From Halococcus sediminicola (GTDB taxonomy: Archaea > Halobacteriota > Halobacteria > Halobacteriales > Halococcaceae), in NCBI RefSeq assembly GCF_000755245.1, contig NZ_BBMP01000005.1, positions 158,408 through 222,407 of the forward strand: 64,000 nt of DNA, read 5' to 3'. Both the position numbers and the translations under genes were made by a program. Positions 34,087-41,673 of this stretch are shown piece by piece (position 1 is the stretch's first letter; each line of letters begins with the position of its first letter). The notes beneath the pieces are model-generated. The model saw nothing but the letters and a program-made list of their open reading frames with translations, was not told where the DNA came from and searched no databases.

Positions 34087-35415
34087 CTATAGGTAGCCAG
34101 CCTGAATCAAGAGGGAAATTGCACTGGACACCGCAATCACTAGGGTGAGAATACCACCTATCCATTGTAGTCTCTTCGCCGACTCATTCTGTGATTTGAT
34201 CTTATTCTGGAGCTCAACTGTTTCTATGGTAGAATTTAGTTCGATGTCAGAACGGACTAACTCGACGGCGTCATTGTACTTCTCAATCAAGTCATTAGAT
34301 TCCTCTTCGGTGTAAGTCTCGATCTCGGTGGCATTATCCACTAATCTGGCTACAAAACCAGAGCGTTCACCGAAGGGGTGGGATTCCCTGAAAGAGTGCT
34401 TAATACTGTCAATTTGTCTTGATACTTGTCTCCAGTCTTCCTTCGCTTCTTGCCGACTATTCTGAATGGCTTTCAAGGCTTTATACAGGCATTCGTAATC
34501 AACCGAATCATATGATTTTTTCTCATATTCGGGGTCCTCTTGATTGTGGAACTTATAGTATCCATAAAGAGACCAGAGCAGCTTCTCGAAAATCATTGAT
34601 AGACGCGTGTATCCTCTACGAGTATATATTGAACCAGTAGGGTCGTTGTCTCTACTGTAACGACTTTCAGAACCCTCTAAATGGAAATTCACAAGTATAC
34701 TCCTAAATCTAAAACTGCCCACAGAACTCTCGAAATGCCTCCGACCGGGGAATACATACCGTTCTTTATTATCATATTGCATCAGTTCTTCATTCAGATC
34801 TGAGACGTGAATATCGTCTATACCATACCAGAAGAGATCTTCTTCCTTGATGAATTTCTCGAACGAGTCTAAACTGGAGTCCGAGAAGTCGAAAGACCAA
34901 AAACTTGGGTGATGCATTGACAACCGGCCAGAACTCCATGACTCTCTATTCTTTGTGAATATACCAACTTCCAAATTGTCGGCTATCAGGTCACTAATGC
35001 TTTCAGCAATTTCTTCGATCAAGACCTCGCCCGCAGACTGGTACTGATGTCCGATGTAATCAATATCATCTGCACGTTTCTCCTGTAGCTTTTCTGCAAA
35101 TCTCTTTCGATCAATAACCCCGTAAACAACGCATCTGACTAATTCATTCGTTGATGATTGACCCCGGAGATAAACTCCTTCGAGAACTTTGTCCAGAAGA
35201 CCGCATACAGAGATTTCATGCTCTATTGTACTCACTGTATTCGTAACCCGCTGGTGCGTCTTTTCATCGGTTCCGGGTAAATCCTCTATAGGTTCAATCG
35301 CTATTTTATTAAAATTCTCGACAAATGTGTCTTCTTCGCTCTTCCGTATTACCTCCATTACCCCGATAGCTTCCAGTACTTCTGGATAATCTACTGGAGG
35401 CGCGCTATCACCCAT
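34087..35415 (-). CDS. AT-rich orphan protein with C-terminal membrane anchor
   Basis: A 442-aa protein with no family I recognise. Most of it is soluble and highly charged (for example SYDSVDYECLYKALKAIQNS). Residues about 340-410 are predicted coiled coil (EEESNDLIEKYNDAVELVRS, SQNESAKRL). The last 25 residues form one hydrophobic helix (WIGGILTLVIAVSSAISLLI). Base composition and codon use are distinctly more AT-rich than the P450 gene before it, a sign of transfer. The architecture, a large sensor-like body with a C-terminal membrane segment, is common among abortive-infection proteins, but that is only an analogy. Confidence 0.75.
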   Translation of the reverse strand: MGDSAPPVDYPEVLEAIGVMEVIRKSEEDTFVENFNKIAIEPIEDLPGTDEKTHQRVTNTVSTIEHEISVCGLLDKVLEGVYLRGQSSTNELVRCVVYGVIDRKRFAEKLQEKRADDIDYIGHQYQSAGEVLIEEIAESISDLIADNLEVGIFTKNRESWSSGRLSMHHPSFWSFDFSDSSLDSFEKFIKEEDLFWYGIDDIHVSDLNEELMQYDNKERYVFPGRRHFESSVGSFRFRSILVNFHLEGSESRYSRDNDPTGSIYTRRGYTRLSMIFEKLLWSLYGYYKFHNQEDPEYEKKSYDSVDYECLYKALKAIQNSRQEAKEDWRQVSRQIDSIKHSFRESHPFGERSGFVARLVDNATEIETYTEEESNDLIEKYNDAVELVRSDIELNSTIETVELQNKIKSQNESAKRLQWIGGILTLVIAVSSAISLLIQAGYL

Positions 35416-35573
35416 AGGTTAGCATCTGAGGCGACGAATAAATACCTTGAAGATTATCAAATTTTTGAAGAATGGTGGGTCTTTGTTATGCTGAATAGAT
35501 CCTCTGTATCTCGCATGCTGTATTTCTCAACTAGCAAGAAGGTTCACGTGTAGCTATGCAGTGCTCCGATAGC

Positions 35574-35948
35574 CTATGTCTCCAGTTGCTCCTCTGAACT
35601 CTCAGTTGGCGGCGACGTAGCGATCACACCCTCACTAGATACGAACACAAGCTGATGTGATTGATGTACGACGTCACTTCGCAGCCCGAGAGTTCCCCGC
35701 ACCAGCCACTCGGTGCCACCGAGTGTCGGGTGAGCGATAGTATCGGGCGCACAATCGCTGCAGCTGATCCGCGCGACCGTGATATCACGCTCATCGGACA
35801 TCGAGTAGGCATAGATACTCACCGGCGACCCTTCGCCGACCGGCTGCCCACAGCGCCCACAGAGCGCGTGCTCACCATCGCTGATCGTAGCTCCGGTGAC
35901 TGCGCGCTCGATTGGCACGGTGATCGAGCAGTGTATCTCGACGCTCAT
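35574..35948 (-). CDS. 124-aa haloarchaeal zinc-knuckle protein
   Basis: MSVEIHCSITVPIERAVTGA starts the protein. A zinc-binding pair is present as CGRCGQPVGEGSPV and CSDCAPDTI, about 35 residues apart, joined by a beta-rich linker (YAYSMSDERDITVARIS). The C-terminal half (GGTEWLVRGTLGLRSDVVHQ) is beta-rich. Similar small metal-binding proteins are frequent in haloarchaeal plasmids and proviruses. Its start overlaps the stop of the 34-aa gene upstream (ATGA), so both belong to one transcript. Function unknown. Confidence 0.7.
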   Translation of the reverse strand: MSVEIHCSITVPIERAVTGATISDGEHALCGRCGQPVGEGSPVSIYAYSMSDERDITVARISCSDCAPDTIAHPTLGGTEWLVRGTLGLRSDVVHQSHQLVFVSSEGVIATSPPTESSEEQLET

Positions 35949-36049
35949 CGGCTGCCTCCGTGTTTACATTGAGGACAGTACTTGCCGTGCTGCCGGGCGA
36001 AATAGCCATAAAAGCCCGACCCGCAGCTCGGGCAGCATTCATCGCTCAT
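35945..36049 (-). CDS. 34-aa zinc-ribbon microprotein
   Basis: The frame reads MSDECCPSCGSGFYGYFARQ then HGKYCPQCKHGGSR: two CxxC knuckles (CPSC, CPQC) 16 residues apart, a complete zinc ribbon. It overlaps the next gene by four bases (ATGA), strong support that it is translated. It could act as a DNA- or RNA-binding accessory to its partner. Confidence 0.7.
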   Translation of the reverse strand: MSDECCPSCGSGFYGYFARQHGKYCPQCKHGGSR

Positions 36050-36156
36050 CGTTGCTTACCACCGCTCTCGATCGTGGTTGCTTTCGCTATCGGTGCGACA
36101 CCGTTTTGACCGCTTAGGCGTGTAGTGCACATGGCTGTTGGGCCTCAAGACAGCCA

Positions 36157-36203
36157 GCCCGCGCGTCTCAGCGCGCGGGCATTCCTCTCACAGAGAATGC
36201 CCC
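36157..36203. repeat. two overlapping hairpins, mutually exclusive
   Basis: The first stem pairs GCCCGCGCG (36157-36165) with CGCGCGGGC (36172-36180). The second pairs GGGCATTC (36177-36184) with GAATGCCC (36196-36203). They share the GGGC at 36177-36180, so only one can form at a time. This may be an IS200/IS605 end relic or an RNA switch upstream of the gene at 36342. Confidence 0.5.
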
Positions 36204-36341
36204 AATGGGACCGGTCTGTCTCTACCTAAACCCACAAAGGCATAGGTAATAAAACCATCGATACAGTCTGAGAAGACAATATGCATTCGTGGGAACCCAC
36301 GAGTGACAAGGACTATTACGTATGAGCTACTACGATCGCAC

Positions 36342-36818
36342 ATGAGTGGTGACCGCCCTCGAAACGACTCCGGTCAGTACGATGATGAACTCCTACCTGA
36401 AACGGTCTTGGAGGTCTTCGACAGGCGTGATGATCTCGCTCGACCGCTCACGTCGAGTGACGTCATGGAGGCACTCGACTGTGCGCGTCGAACGGCTTTG
36501 AACAAGCTCAACGAACTCGTCGCCGCTGGCTCGCTCGAAAGCCGCGAGGTCGGTGCTCGTGCCCGCGTGTTCTGGCGACCGATTCCTGGCGACGATCACG
36601 ACGCACGGCTGAAACGGCTGAGTGCCGAACTCGGGCAACCGATCTCGGTCGGTGAGACCGTCTACGAGAGCGGTGACAATCATCCGATTGAGGCTACTAG
36701 CGATAATGATTCCGAGAGCGATACCGAGTACAACCTTAGTGGTCCCGAGCGAGTTGCCGATCCTGCTGACGAGGAGGCTAGTCCTGACCATATCGAGCGT
36801 GACGAAAGCCAACAATAG
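36342..36818 (+). CDS. small winged-helix regulator with acidic tail
   Basis: About 158 aa from MSGDRPRNDSGQYDDELLPE at 36342; an earlier in-frame start at 36303 is possible. The helix-turn-helix is at residues about 25-80 (LTSSDVMEALDCARRTALNK, LNELVAAGSLESREVGARAR). The last 60 residues are acidic and low in complexity (SDNDSESDTEYNLSGPERVA). The RPRNDSGQ(F/Y) opening is common in a haloarchaeal wHTH family often placed beside toxin genes; no toxin is adjacent here. The overlapping hairpins at 36157-36203 lie upstream. Confidence 0.7.
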   Translation: MSGDRPRNDSGQYDDELLPETVLEVFDRRDDLARPLTSSDVMEALDCARRTALNKLNELVAAGSLESREVGARARVFWRPIPGDDHDARLKRLSAELGQPISVGETVYESGDNHPIEATSDNDSESDTEYNLSGPERVADPADEEASPDHIERDESQQ

Positions 36819-36922
36819 AACTGAGTAGAATCAAGTGCCCTGTAGGACCGTTATACGCGGCTTGATTTTGGCGTTTTCACTCACCCCACCGCTGAGCAGA
36901 AACCGATATACTGCGGTTGAGT

Positions 36923-37853
36923 TTACGGATATCTAATAGTACGACGAAGATTGTAGATGGCGTATTTGAGGATCATCTCGCGGAATTCCAGATGCCAGCT
37001 CCGCGCACGCACGGCGGAGCCGAGCGTGCGCTTGATGGCTGAGAAGGCTGTTTCGACCATCCAGCGGCGATTGTAGCTGTTCGAGTCCATGCGGGCGTTG
37101 TGAGCGTGATCGAGCGAGTTGTGCAGCCGATGTTTGATAAGTGGACGAACTCTGTTCTCGCGGAGTTCGTCCCGGAACGCTTTCGCGTCGTAGCCTTTGT
37201 TTGCGGCCAGACTGAGCAGGTCGCCGGCGTTGCGCCGGGCGACCTGCGGGCCGATCTTCGCGTCGTGTTTCTTCGCGGTGGTGCAGTGAACGTCGGTGAC
37301 GTAGAGCGTCTCGACGTCGACGAGAGTCGTGACCTTCAGCGAGCGGACGCGGTAGTGCGCTCGCTGAACGTAGTGGCGACTGGGCTGATCGCGGTCGAAG
37401 CCGGTTGCATCGACCGCAGCATGGCCAGTGCGTTTCTCGGCTGACGCGCCGAGAAACGCACGCCAGCGCCCCATCGAGATGATCTCGAACCAATCGCGGA
37501 GGGCTGTGTAGTGCGGCAACCGCGTCAAACCGATCTCTTTGAGGATGCCAGGCATCTCGCCGAGAAGATCGATGGTTTGGCGGTATGATTTCCCGAGTTC
37601 GACACGGATCGCATGAAGCGTGAGCATCGCCCATTCGGCGAACCCGCCGCCCCGTTAAGGGTCTAGCAGAACTTTTCGATGCTCGGTTTCGCTTAGTCTG
37701 GCAGTATTCGCTGATCGCCGCCTACTCACCGATCCTGAACGTCAAAAGGTTACGCTAGATCCTATCGGGGTCGGCGGGTTCGTCGGGGTTAGCGACAACT
37801 TGTTTAGCTTTCGCAACCGATTCTTGAGTGAAGAGGCGGATTTCCGATGCCAT
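36923..37853 (-). pseudogene. IS5-family transposase interrupted near its N-terminus
   Basis: The protein starts at 37853 as MASEIRLFTQESVAKAKQVV, continues ANPDEPADPD and then hits stops. After a gap of about 100 bases it resumes as RGGGFAEWAMLTLHAIRVEL and is open to 36923. DDE catalytic residues are visible: the first D in AAVDATGFDRDQP, the second in TLVDVETLYVTDVHC, and E in WMVETAFSAIKRTLGSA. Frames on the two sides differ, and the interrupting segment has inverted ends (37659-37762). The 233-aa C-terminal part is complete but unlikely to transpose without its first 30-40 residues. Confidence 0.85.
37659..37762. mobile_element. 104-bp MITE-like insert inside the transposase gene
   Basis: The left end GGGTCTAGCAGAACTTTTCG (37659-37678) and, on the other strand from 37762, GGATCTAGCGTAACCTTTTG are similar inverted ends. 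It sits exactly where the transposase reading frame is interrupted. The flanks give no certain duplication, so the exact borders could be off by a few bases. Confidence 0.55.
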
Positions 37854-38010
37854 AACAATCCGCCTCCTCGCTTTCTACCACGATAACCTCATCAGAGCCG
37901 CTCCGTCTAGCGATCCTACAGAGCATCCTGTTCTTTGCATGAGGAATACCGCTCTTACATCGCGCTGTGGGGATTAGCACTGATCTTCCGAGTCCTCCCA
38001 TCACAGGCTA

Positions 38011-38043
38011 TCGACTTGTTGAAATCAGCGTGCGAGATACAGG
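38011..38043. repeat. 33-bp repeat, copy B
   Basis: Same 33-base unit as 33912-33944 with two substitutions, same orientation. It lies just outside the IS5-type element. The copies enclose 34-38 kb. Confidence 0.6.
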
Positions 38044-38093
38044 ACACATGTCTCGTTTTATCGCTGCCACTGGTTGATTGGACGATGAAGGAA

Positions 38094-38273
38094 CTACGAC
38101 TCCTGTCTTGGAGACCAAGCAGACTCGAGACCCGCTCCGAGTGCGATCCCGACAGCAACCCCGATAGCCAACTCGTTCATCGCAACACCGATGGCGACAC
38201 CGAGGACGAGTCCAATTGACATCCCCGCACCAGTTTTTTGTTGAATCCCGTCTTCTCCGTTCGTGGAAACCAT
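38094..38273 (-). CDS. 59-aa glycine-zipper membrane protein
   Basis: MVSTNGEDGIQQKTGAGMSI then GLVLGVAIGVAMNELAIGVA and VGIALGAGLESAWSPRQES. Two hydrophobic stretches with regularly spaced glycines and alanines (GLVLGVAIGVA, IGVAVGIALGAG) are typical of small glycine-zipper membrane proteins found widely in haloarchaea. Role unknown; possibly oligomeric in the membrane. Confidence 0.65.
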   Translation of the reverse strand: MVSTNGEDGIQQKTGAGMSIGLVLGVAIGVAMNELAIGVAVGIALGAGLESAWSPRQES

Positions 38274-38476
38274 AGGCTATACTTCAATGTATCCGAAGAT
38301 AACACTATCGGTGAACTTACCCTCTGAGTCGGTCACGCCTCACCTGATGCTGGAATGGACTGGATATCTCCGGTGGAGGCTGTGATCCCTGATATGTCTT
38401 GAAGTAGTGGATCGGCTTCTCCAAAGGGCGCTCGTGGCTGATACAGATTGATATACAGCCGGCTAAAACAACTCAT

Positions 38477-38707
38477 ATGGATGAAGAGCGGCGGATACCG
38501 CCGTTCGCCGAAGACACGCTCGCGCTGTTGACGGAAGCGGCCGGCGGGACCGGCGAAGCCCTTCCGCGAGACGAGGCCTCCGACGTGATCACCAACGTTG
38601 AGCGGTTCACCGAAGCGGACGCCCAAGACGCGCTCGCCCGGCTCGAAAGCCGTGGATACATCTACTTCGCCGACGAGCAGGTTCGCATTACCCCAACTGA
38701 CGAGTGA
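38477..38707 (+). CDS. 76-aa wHTH-like small protein
   Basis: MDEERRIPPFAEDTLALLTE starts a helical protein ending in a wing-like segment (LARLESRGYIYFADEQVRIT). The helix-helix-wing order resembles a minimal winged helix that reads operon-control DNA, but the recognition helix (TEADAQDALARLES) is acidic. A similar compact protein family is common in haloarchaea. It is separated by 133 bases from the zinc-ribbon gene at 38841. Confidence 0.6.
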   Translation: MDEERRIPPFAEDTLALLTEAAGGTGEALPRDEASDVITNVERFTEADAQDALARLESRGYIYFADEQVRITPTDE

Positions 38708-38840
38708 CCAGCACCTCGAAATGGGGAGAGTTCACTTTCAGTGCGCTTCGAAAGCTTCTATAATCAGCTGAGAGCTATCTACGCCGAGGACCACAGTCTG
38801 GACCTCGAAAGAGCGCTGTCACACGCTCTCTTTCCCTTTC

Positions 38841-38990
38841 ATGATACAGACAGTCAAACGGATGCTCTCACACTCGACACAGGAGTCCGTTGTCGAGTGC
38901 CGCAACTGCGGGGCGAACGTCGAACCGGAGGCTGAGTCATGCCCACTCTGCGCCTCGACCGAGATCGCACACTACGAGATCGATCCCTGA
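38841..38990 (+). CDS. 49-aa zinc-ribbon protein
   Basis: MIQTVKRMLSHSTQESVVEC followed by RNCGANVEPEAESCPLCAST and EIAHYEIDP. Two CxxC knuckles (CRNC, CPLC) about 10 residues apart make a classic short zinc ribbon, as in many haloarchaeal hypothetical proteins. No operon partner overlaps it. Confidence 0.65.
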   Translation: MIQTVKRMLSHSTQESVVECRNCGANVEPEAESCPLCASTEIAHYEIDP

Positions 38991-39133
38991 ACTGAGTGGC
39001 TTCTCTTAGCCGGAGCGGGGGAGCATCTAGATCGACGGTTGATGGACTCGGAATACGGAAGAAGCCGGACTTACACTCGGAAGCGGGTGTGTGGGCCACG
39101 GCTCTTTAGACAGCGCCTCTCTGAGTGGGATGT

Positions 39134-40150
39134 ATGGCGATTCCGTTCAGTGCGACGTGGGGCACGCTGATCGAGCGTTGCGAGGAACTTCCTGAAGAGG
39201 CGACGCTGATCACGCCATTGGCTTCGAAGCGATTCCGCATCACCGATGTCCAAGATCAGCGCATCATCATCGAAGACATCGATTCGGGTGACTCACAACC
39301 GCTGCAACGCGAGCAGTTCGGAGCACTCGCTGAGCACACACGCGACGCCGTCGACGGCTACGAGCTCGAACGCCTCCCACCGAAAGCCGAACCGTACGCG
39401 GCGGTGCTTGCACTCCACCCGCGCTACGTGCTTGATGAACGCGAGAACACGCTGACCGAACTCGAAGAAGCCGACGAAAACGCCGTGCTCGACGATGCAC
39501 CGCACCTGTCGATGACAGCGGGTGCGGACAACGAACAGGATAGCGAGCGCGAAGAGCCCGAAATCGACGTGTATTCGGATATGCTCTTGCTGATCGACGC
39601 GCTCGAACGCGAGGACATGACCGCTCTCGAAAGCGTCGACACGCCCGTACTGGTGAATCTCTACACCTTATTGTCGGACGTCCAGCGCAACGCCAACGAC
39701 CTTCGAAAGGACGTGACCGACGTCCTCTTGGAGCGTGTCGGGCACGACCGGCCGCTGCACGGTCAGTATGGGTCGGTCCAGCGAACGACGCGCCGAAACC
39801 GCTCGCTGAAAGACGACGAGGAAGTGCTCGAAGCGTTCGCAGATACGGGCATCGGCCGCGAGCAACTGCTCGGCGTCGACCGGAGCAAGGTCAAGGAAGC
39901 ACTGGATGTCGTCCCAGTGTCCGAATTAGACGTCTACGACGTGAGCGAAAGCGAGTACGTACGCAAGGCCGAGGTGGACGAAGAGCGCAAGGAAACGCGC
40001 TTGCAGGGACTCAAAGACCGGGTGGCGGTCAGCGACGATCCCGAAGCAGATGTCCTCCGCCAGGAAGTCGAGCGGTTGGAACAAGAGATCGAGGAACTGA
40101 CTGAGTTCTCGCCGGGGAGTTCGTTCGAGACGCAACCAGAACAAGGCTGA
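39134..40150 (+). CDS. acidic coiled-coil hypothetical protein
   Basis: About 338 aa from the ATG at 39134 (MAIPFSATWGTLIERCEELP). The N-terminal 75 residues are beta-rich (LITPLASKRFRITDVQDQRI, IIEDIDSGDSQPLQREQF). Residues about 150-200 are helical (MLLLIDALEREDMTALESVD). The region around 210-230 is basic (GSVQRTTRRNRSLKDDEEVL), and the last 60 residues form a coiled coil (VLRQEVERLEQEIEELTEFS). Proteins with this layout occur on haloarchaeal plasmids and proviruses near zinc-ribbon genes, and I do not know a function. DNA-bridging or structural roles are possible. Confidence 0.65.
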   Translation: MAIPFSATWGTLIERCEELPEEATLITPLASKRFRITDVQDQRIIIEDIDSGDSQPLQREQFGALAEHTRDAVDGYELERLPPKAEPYAAVLALHPRYVLDERENTLTELEEADENAVLDDAPHLSMTAGADNEQDSEREEPEIDVYSDMLLLIDALEREDMTALESVDTPVLVNLYTLLSDVQRNANDLRKDVTDVLLERVGHDRPLHGQYGSVQRTTRRNRSLKDDEEVLEAFADTGIGREQLLGVDRSKVKEALDVVPVSELDVYDVSESEYVRKAEVDEERKETRLQGLKDRVAVSDDPEADVLRQEVERLEQEIEELTEFSPGSSFETQPEQG

Positions 40151-40211
40151 AACGAGAGTTCTATGAGTTCGTGCCCGGTGATCGGCTTTCATCGCCGTGG
40201 AGTGCCGTTTA

Positions 40212-40260
40212 TCTTATGTAACACTCGGTGGCTTTATGCGCCCTCGACTGTTACATAAGG
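40212..40260. repeat. 49-bp inverted-repeat element, copy 4
   Basis: TCTTATGTAAC (40212-40222) and GTTACATAAGG (40250-40260) are complementary over 10 bases around a 27-base centre. It ends five bases before the start codon of the DUF6788 gene, so it overlaps that gene's promoter or 5' leader. Confidence 0.75.
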
Positions 40261-40265
40261 CAACC

Positions 40266-40604
40266 ATGGTCGAACAGGACCCGCCGGTCCCTCCGGGGCA
40301 GTTGCCGAAGTACCTCGCCGAAGGCCTGCCCAAACAGGACAGCGAGACGCTCGCAGAGACCCGCAAGTACATCGAGGAGTTGCTCGCGTGGAGAGAGCGG
40401 CCGGTCGAAGAAGGCGATCTTCCTGAAGAAGCCGAGCCAGTTGACGAATCCACCCACGGGCAGGGAACCGTGGTCGAGGAGATGGTGACCTGTGGCGACG
40501 AGTCATGTGCGTGCATGACCGACGGCGAGAAGCATGGGCCGTATCTCTATCGTTACTACCGCGAGGACGGAACGCTCACCTCGGAGTATCTCGGGAAACC
40601 ATGA
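40266..40604 (+). CDS. DUF6788 family protein
   Basis: 112 aa from MVEQDPPVPPGQLPKYLAEG. The N-terminal half is a helix (KQDSETLAETRKYIEELLAW) and the C-terminal half carries the family's metal-knuckle sequence CGDESCACMTDGEKHGPYLY followed by RYYREDGTLTSEYLGKP. Proteins of this family are small, probably zinc-binding and abundant in haloarchaea. The gene is placed exactly between copies 4 and 5 of the inverted-repeat element (40212-40260 and 40618-40664), which suggests either that the protein acts on those repeats or that the unit moves as a cassette. Both ideas are inference. Confidence 0.82.
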   Translation: MVEQDPPVPPGQLPKYLAEGLPKQDSETLAETRKYIEELLAWRERPVEEGDLPEEAEPVDESTHGQGTVVEEMVTCGDESCACMTDGEKHGPYLYRYYREDGTLTSEYLGKP

Positions 40605-40617
40605 GCGGGCCGCCGCG

Positions 40618-40664
40618 CCTTGTGTAACAATCCCCATTTACTTCCCACGAAAAATTACATAAGG
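40618..40664. repeat. 47-bp inverted-repeat element, copy 5
   Basis: CCTTGTGTAAC (40618-40628) and ATTACATAAGG (40654-40664), 25 bases apart. It starts 13 bases after the DUF6788 stop codon, mirroring copy 4 upstream. Confidence 0.75.
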
Positions 40665-40842
40665 ATGTTCAGCAGCCGGCCCGGCCACTGGTGAGGCCCG
40701 ATTGAGTTTTTGTGATAGATTGTTGGCGAAGTGAGCGAATCCCGAACCCGTCGCGTGTGAACCTCTATCCTATTGATGCATGGTCGAGTGAACTAAGATA
40801 ATGGCACAATGTGGATATAGCTTCATCGCTTACTGATACTGT

Positions 40843-41673
40843 ATGACCACAGCATCACACAGTATAGAGACGTCCGTCGATGAGAGTCTTCGCGCCCTTC
40901 TCGATGGAGAGGTTGGGGAAATTCTCGCGGTCAACTTCAGCGAACAGGCAACGAGTGGACTCGTCGAAATACTCACCGAGAGTGAAGAGTCACCGGAAGT
41001 ACGCTTGCTCGTTGACGAAGACGTACTGAAATGGCTCCGGGATGATTTCGTGCTGGCAAGCACGGCAGCGGAGTTGATCGAGGCAGAGATACTCGAAATA
41101 CGGGCAGCCACAGAGGACTTAGAGAATACGCTGTTGGTGACCGATGAGACGGTGGTATCGATTATAATATCAGAAGGACTCGTCGGCGCACTCGGGACTG
41201 ACGATGCGGAATTCGTCGAAGCGGCGCGCGAGCGCTGGAGCAGCGTGTGGGAGGGCGGCGACAAGTTCGATCTGCGGACGCCGGCACGCTCGCGTGTCGA
41301 GCAGTCGCTTGGCGAGGAGTTCGGTTCGGAGGTCGAATCGGACTTCCAGGCAGTATTGGACTCGCTCGGGAGTACGCGCGATGAGACCGTTCTGGACGAG
41401 GTGGGAGTGAGTTTGCTCGTGGCAGCCAGACATGAGAAGCTGCTGTACGACATCTCGAAATGGGGCGAGGACACCGGTGTGGCGAGCAAGGCGACGTTTT
41501 CGCGGACGAAAACTCGCCTCGAAGAACAGGGATTGCTTGAGACGGAGAAAGTGCCGATCGATATTGGGCGGCCACGGTTGCGCTTGCTGGTGGGCGATGA
41601 GCGTCTCCGAGAAGCGGATATCGAAGAATTGCCGAGTGTAGTTTGGGAGTTGCTATCGGCGGTTCCAGCCTAA
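40843..41673 (+). CDS. tbsP: TbsP / DUF5821 family transcriptional regulator
   Basis: A 276-aa protein. The N-terminal 180 residues form the DUF5821 sensor part (RLLVDEDVLKWLRDDFVLAS, LRTPARSRVEQSLGEEFGSE). The C-terminal winged helix carries the strongly conserved stretch VSLLVAARHEKLLYDISKWG then EDTGVASKATFSRTKTRLEE and VPIDIGRPRLRLLVGDERL. The Haloferax member TbsP controls gluconeogenic gene expression together with TrmB. No sugar-metabolism gene lies next to it here, so the target must be elsewhere or this is an accessory paralogue. The frame is intact and of normal length. Confidence 0.88.
   Translation: MTTASHSIETSVDESLRALLDGEVGEILAVNFSEQATSGLVEILTESEESPEVRLLVDEDVLKWLRDDFVLASTAAELIEAEILEIRAATEDLENTLLVTDETVVSIIISEGLVGALGTDDAEFVEAARERWSSVWEGGDKFDLRTPARSRVEQSLGEEFGSEVESDFQAVLDSLGSTRDETVLDEVGVSLLVAARHEKLLYDISKWGEDTGVASKATFSRTKTRLEEQGLLETEKVPIDIGRPRLRLLVGDERLREADIEELPSVVWELLSAVPA

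Larger units (their letters stand above)
36836..37925 (-). mobile_element. IS5-family insertion sequence, decayed
   Basis: Imperfect terminal inverted repeats TGCCCTGTAGGACCG (36836-36850) and, on the minus strand from 37925, TGCTCTGTAGGATCG. The roughly 1.09-kb element contains one transposase frame, broken by a roughly 100-bp insertion. No target-site duplication was recognised. Confidence 0.75.

Noticed and set aside
36923..37627. transposase taken as an intact gene starting at 37627
   Set aside because: The N-terminus is found upstream at 37853 in another frame, separated by an insert, so the shorter frame is a truncated pseudogene.
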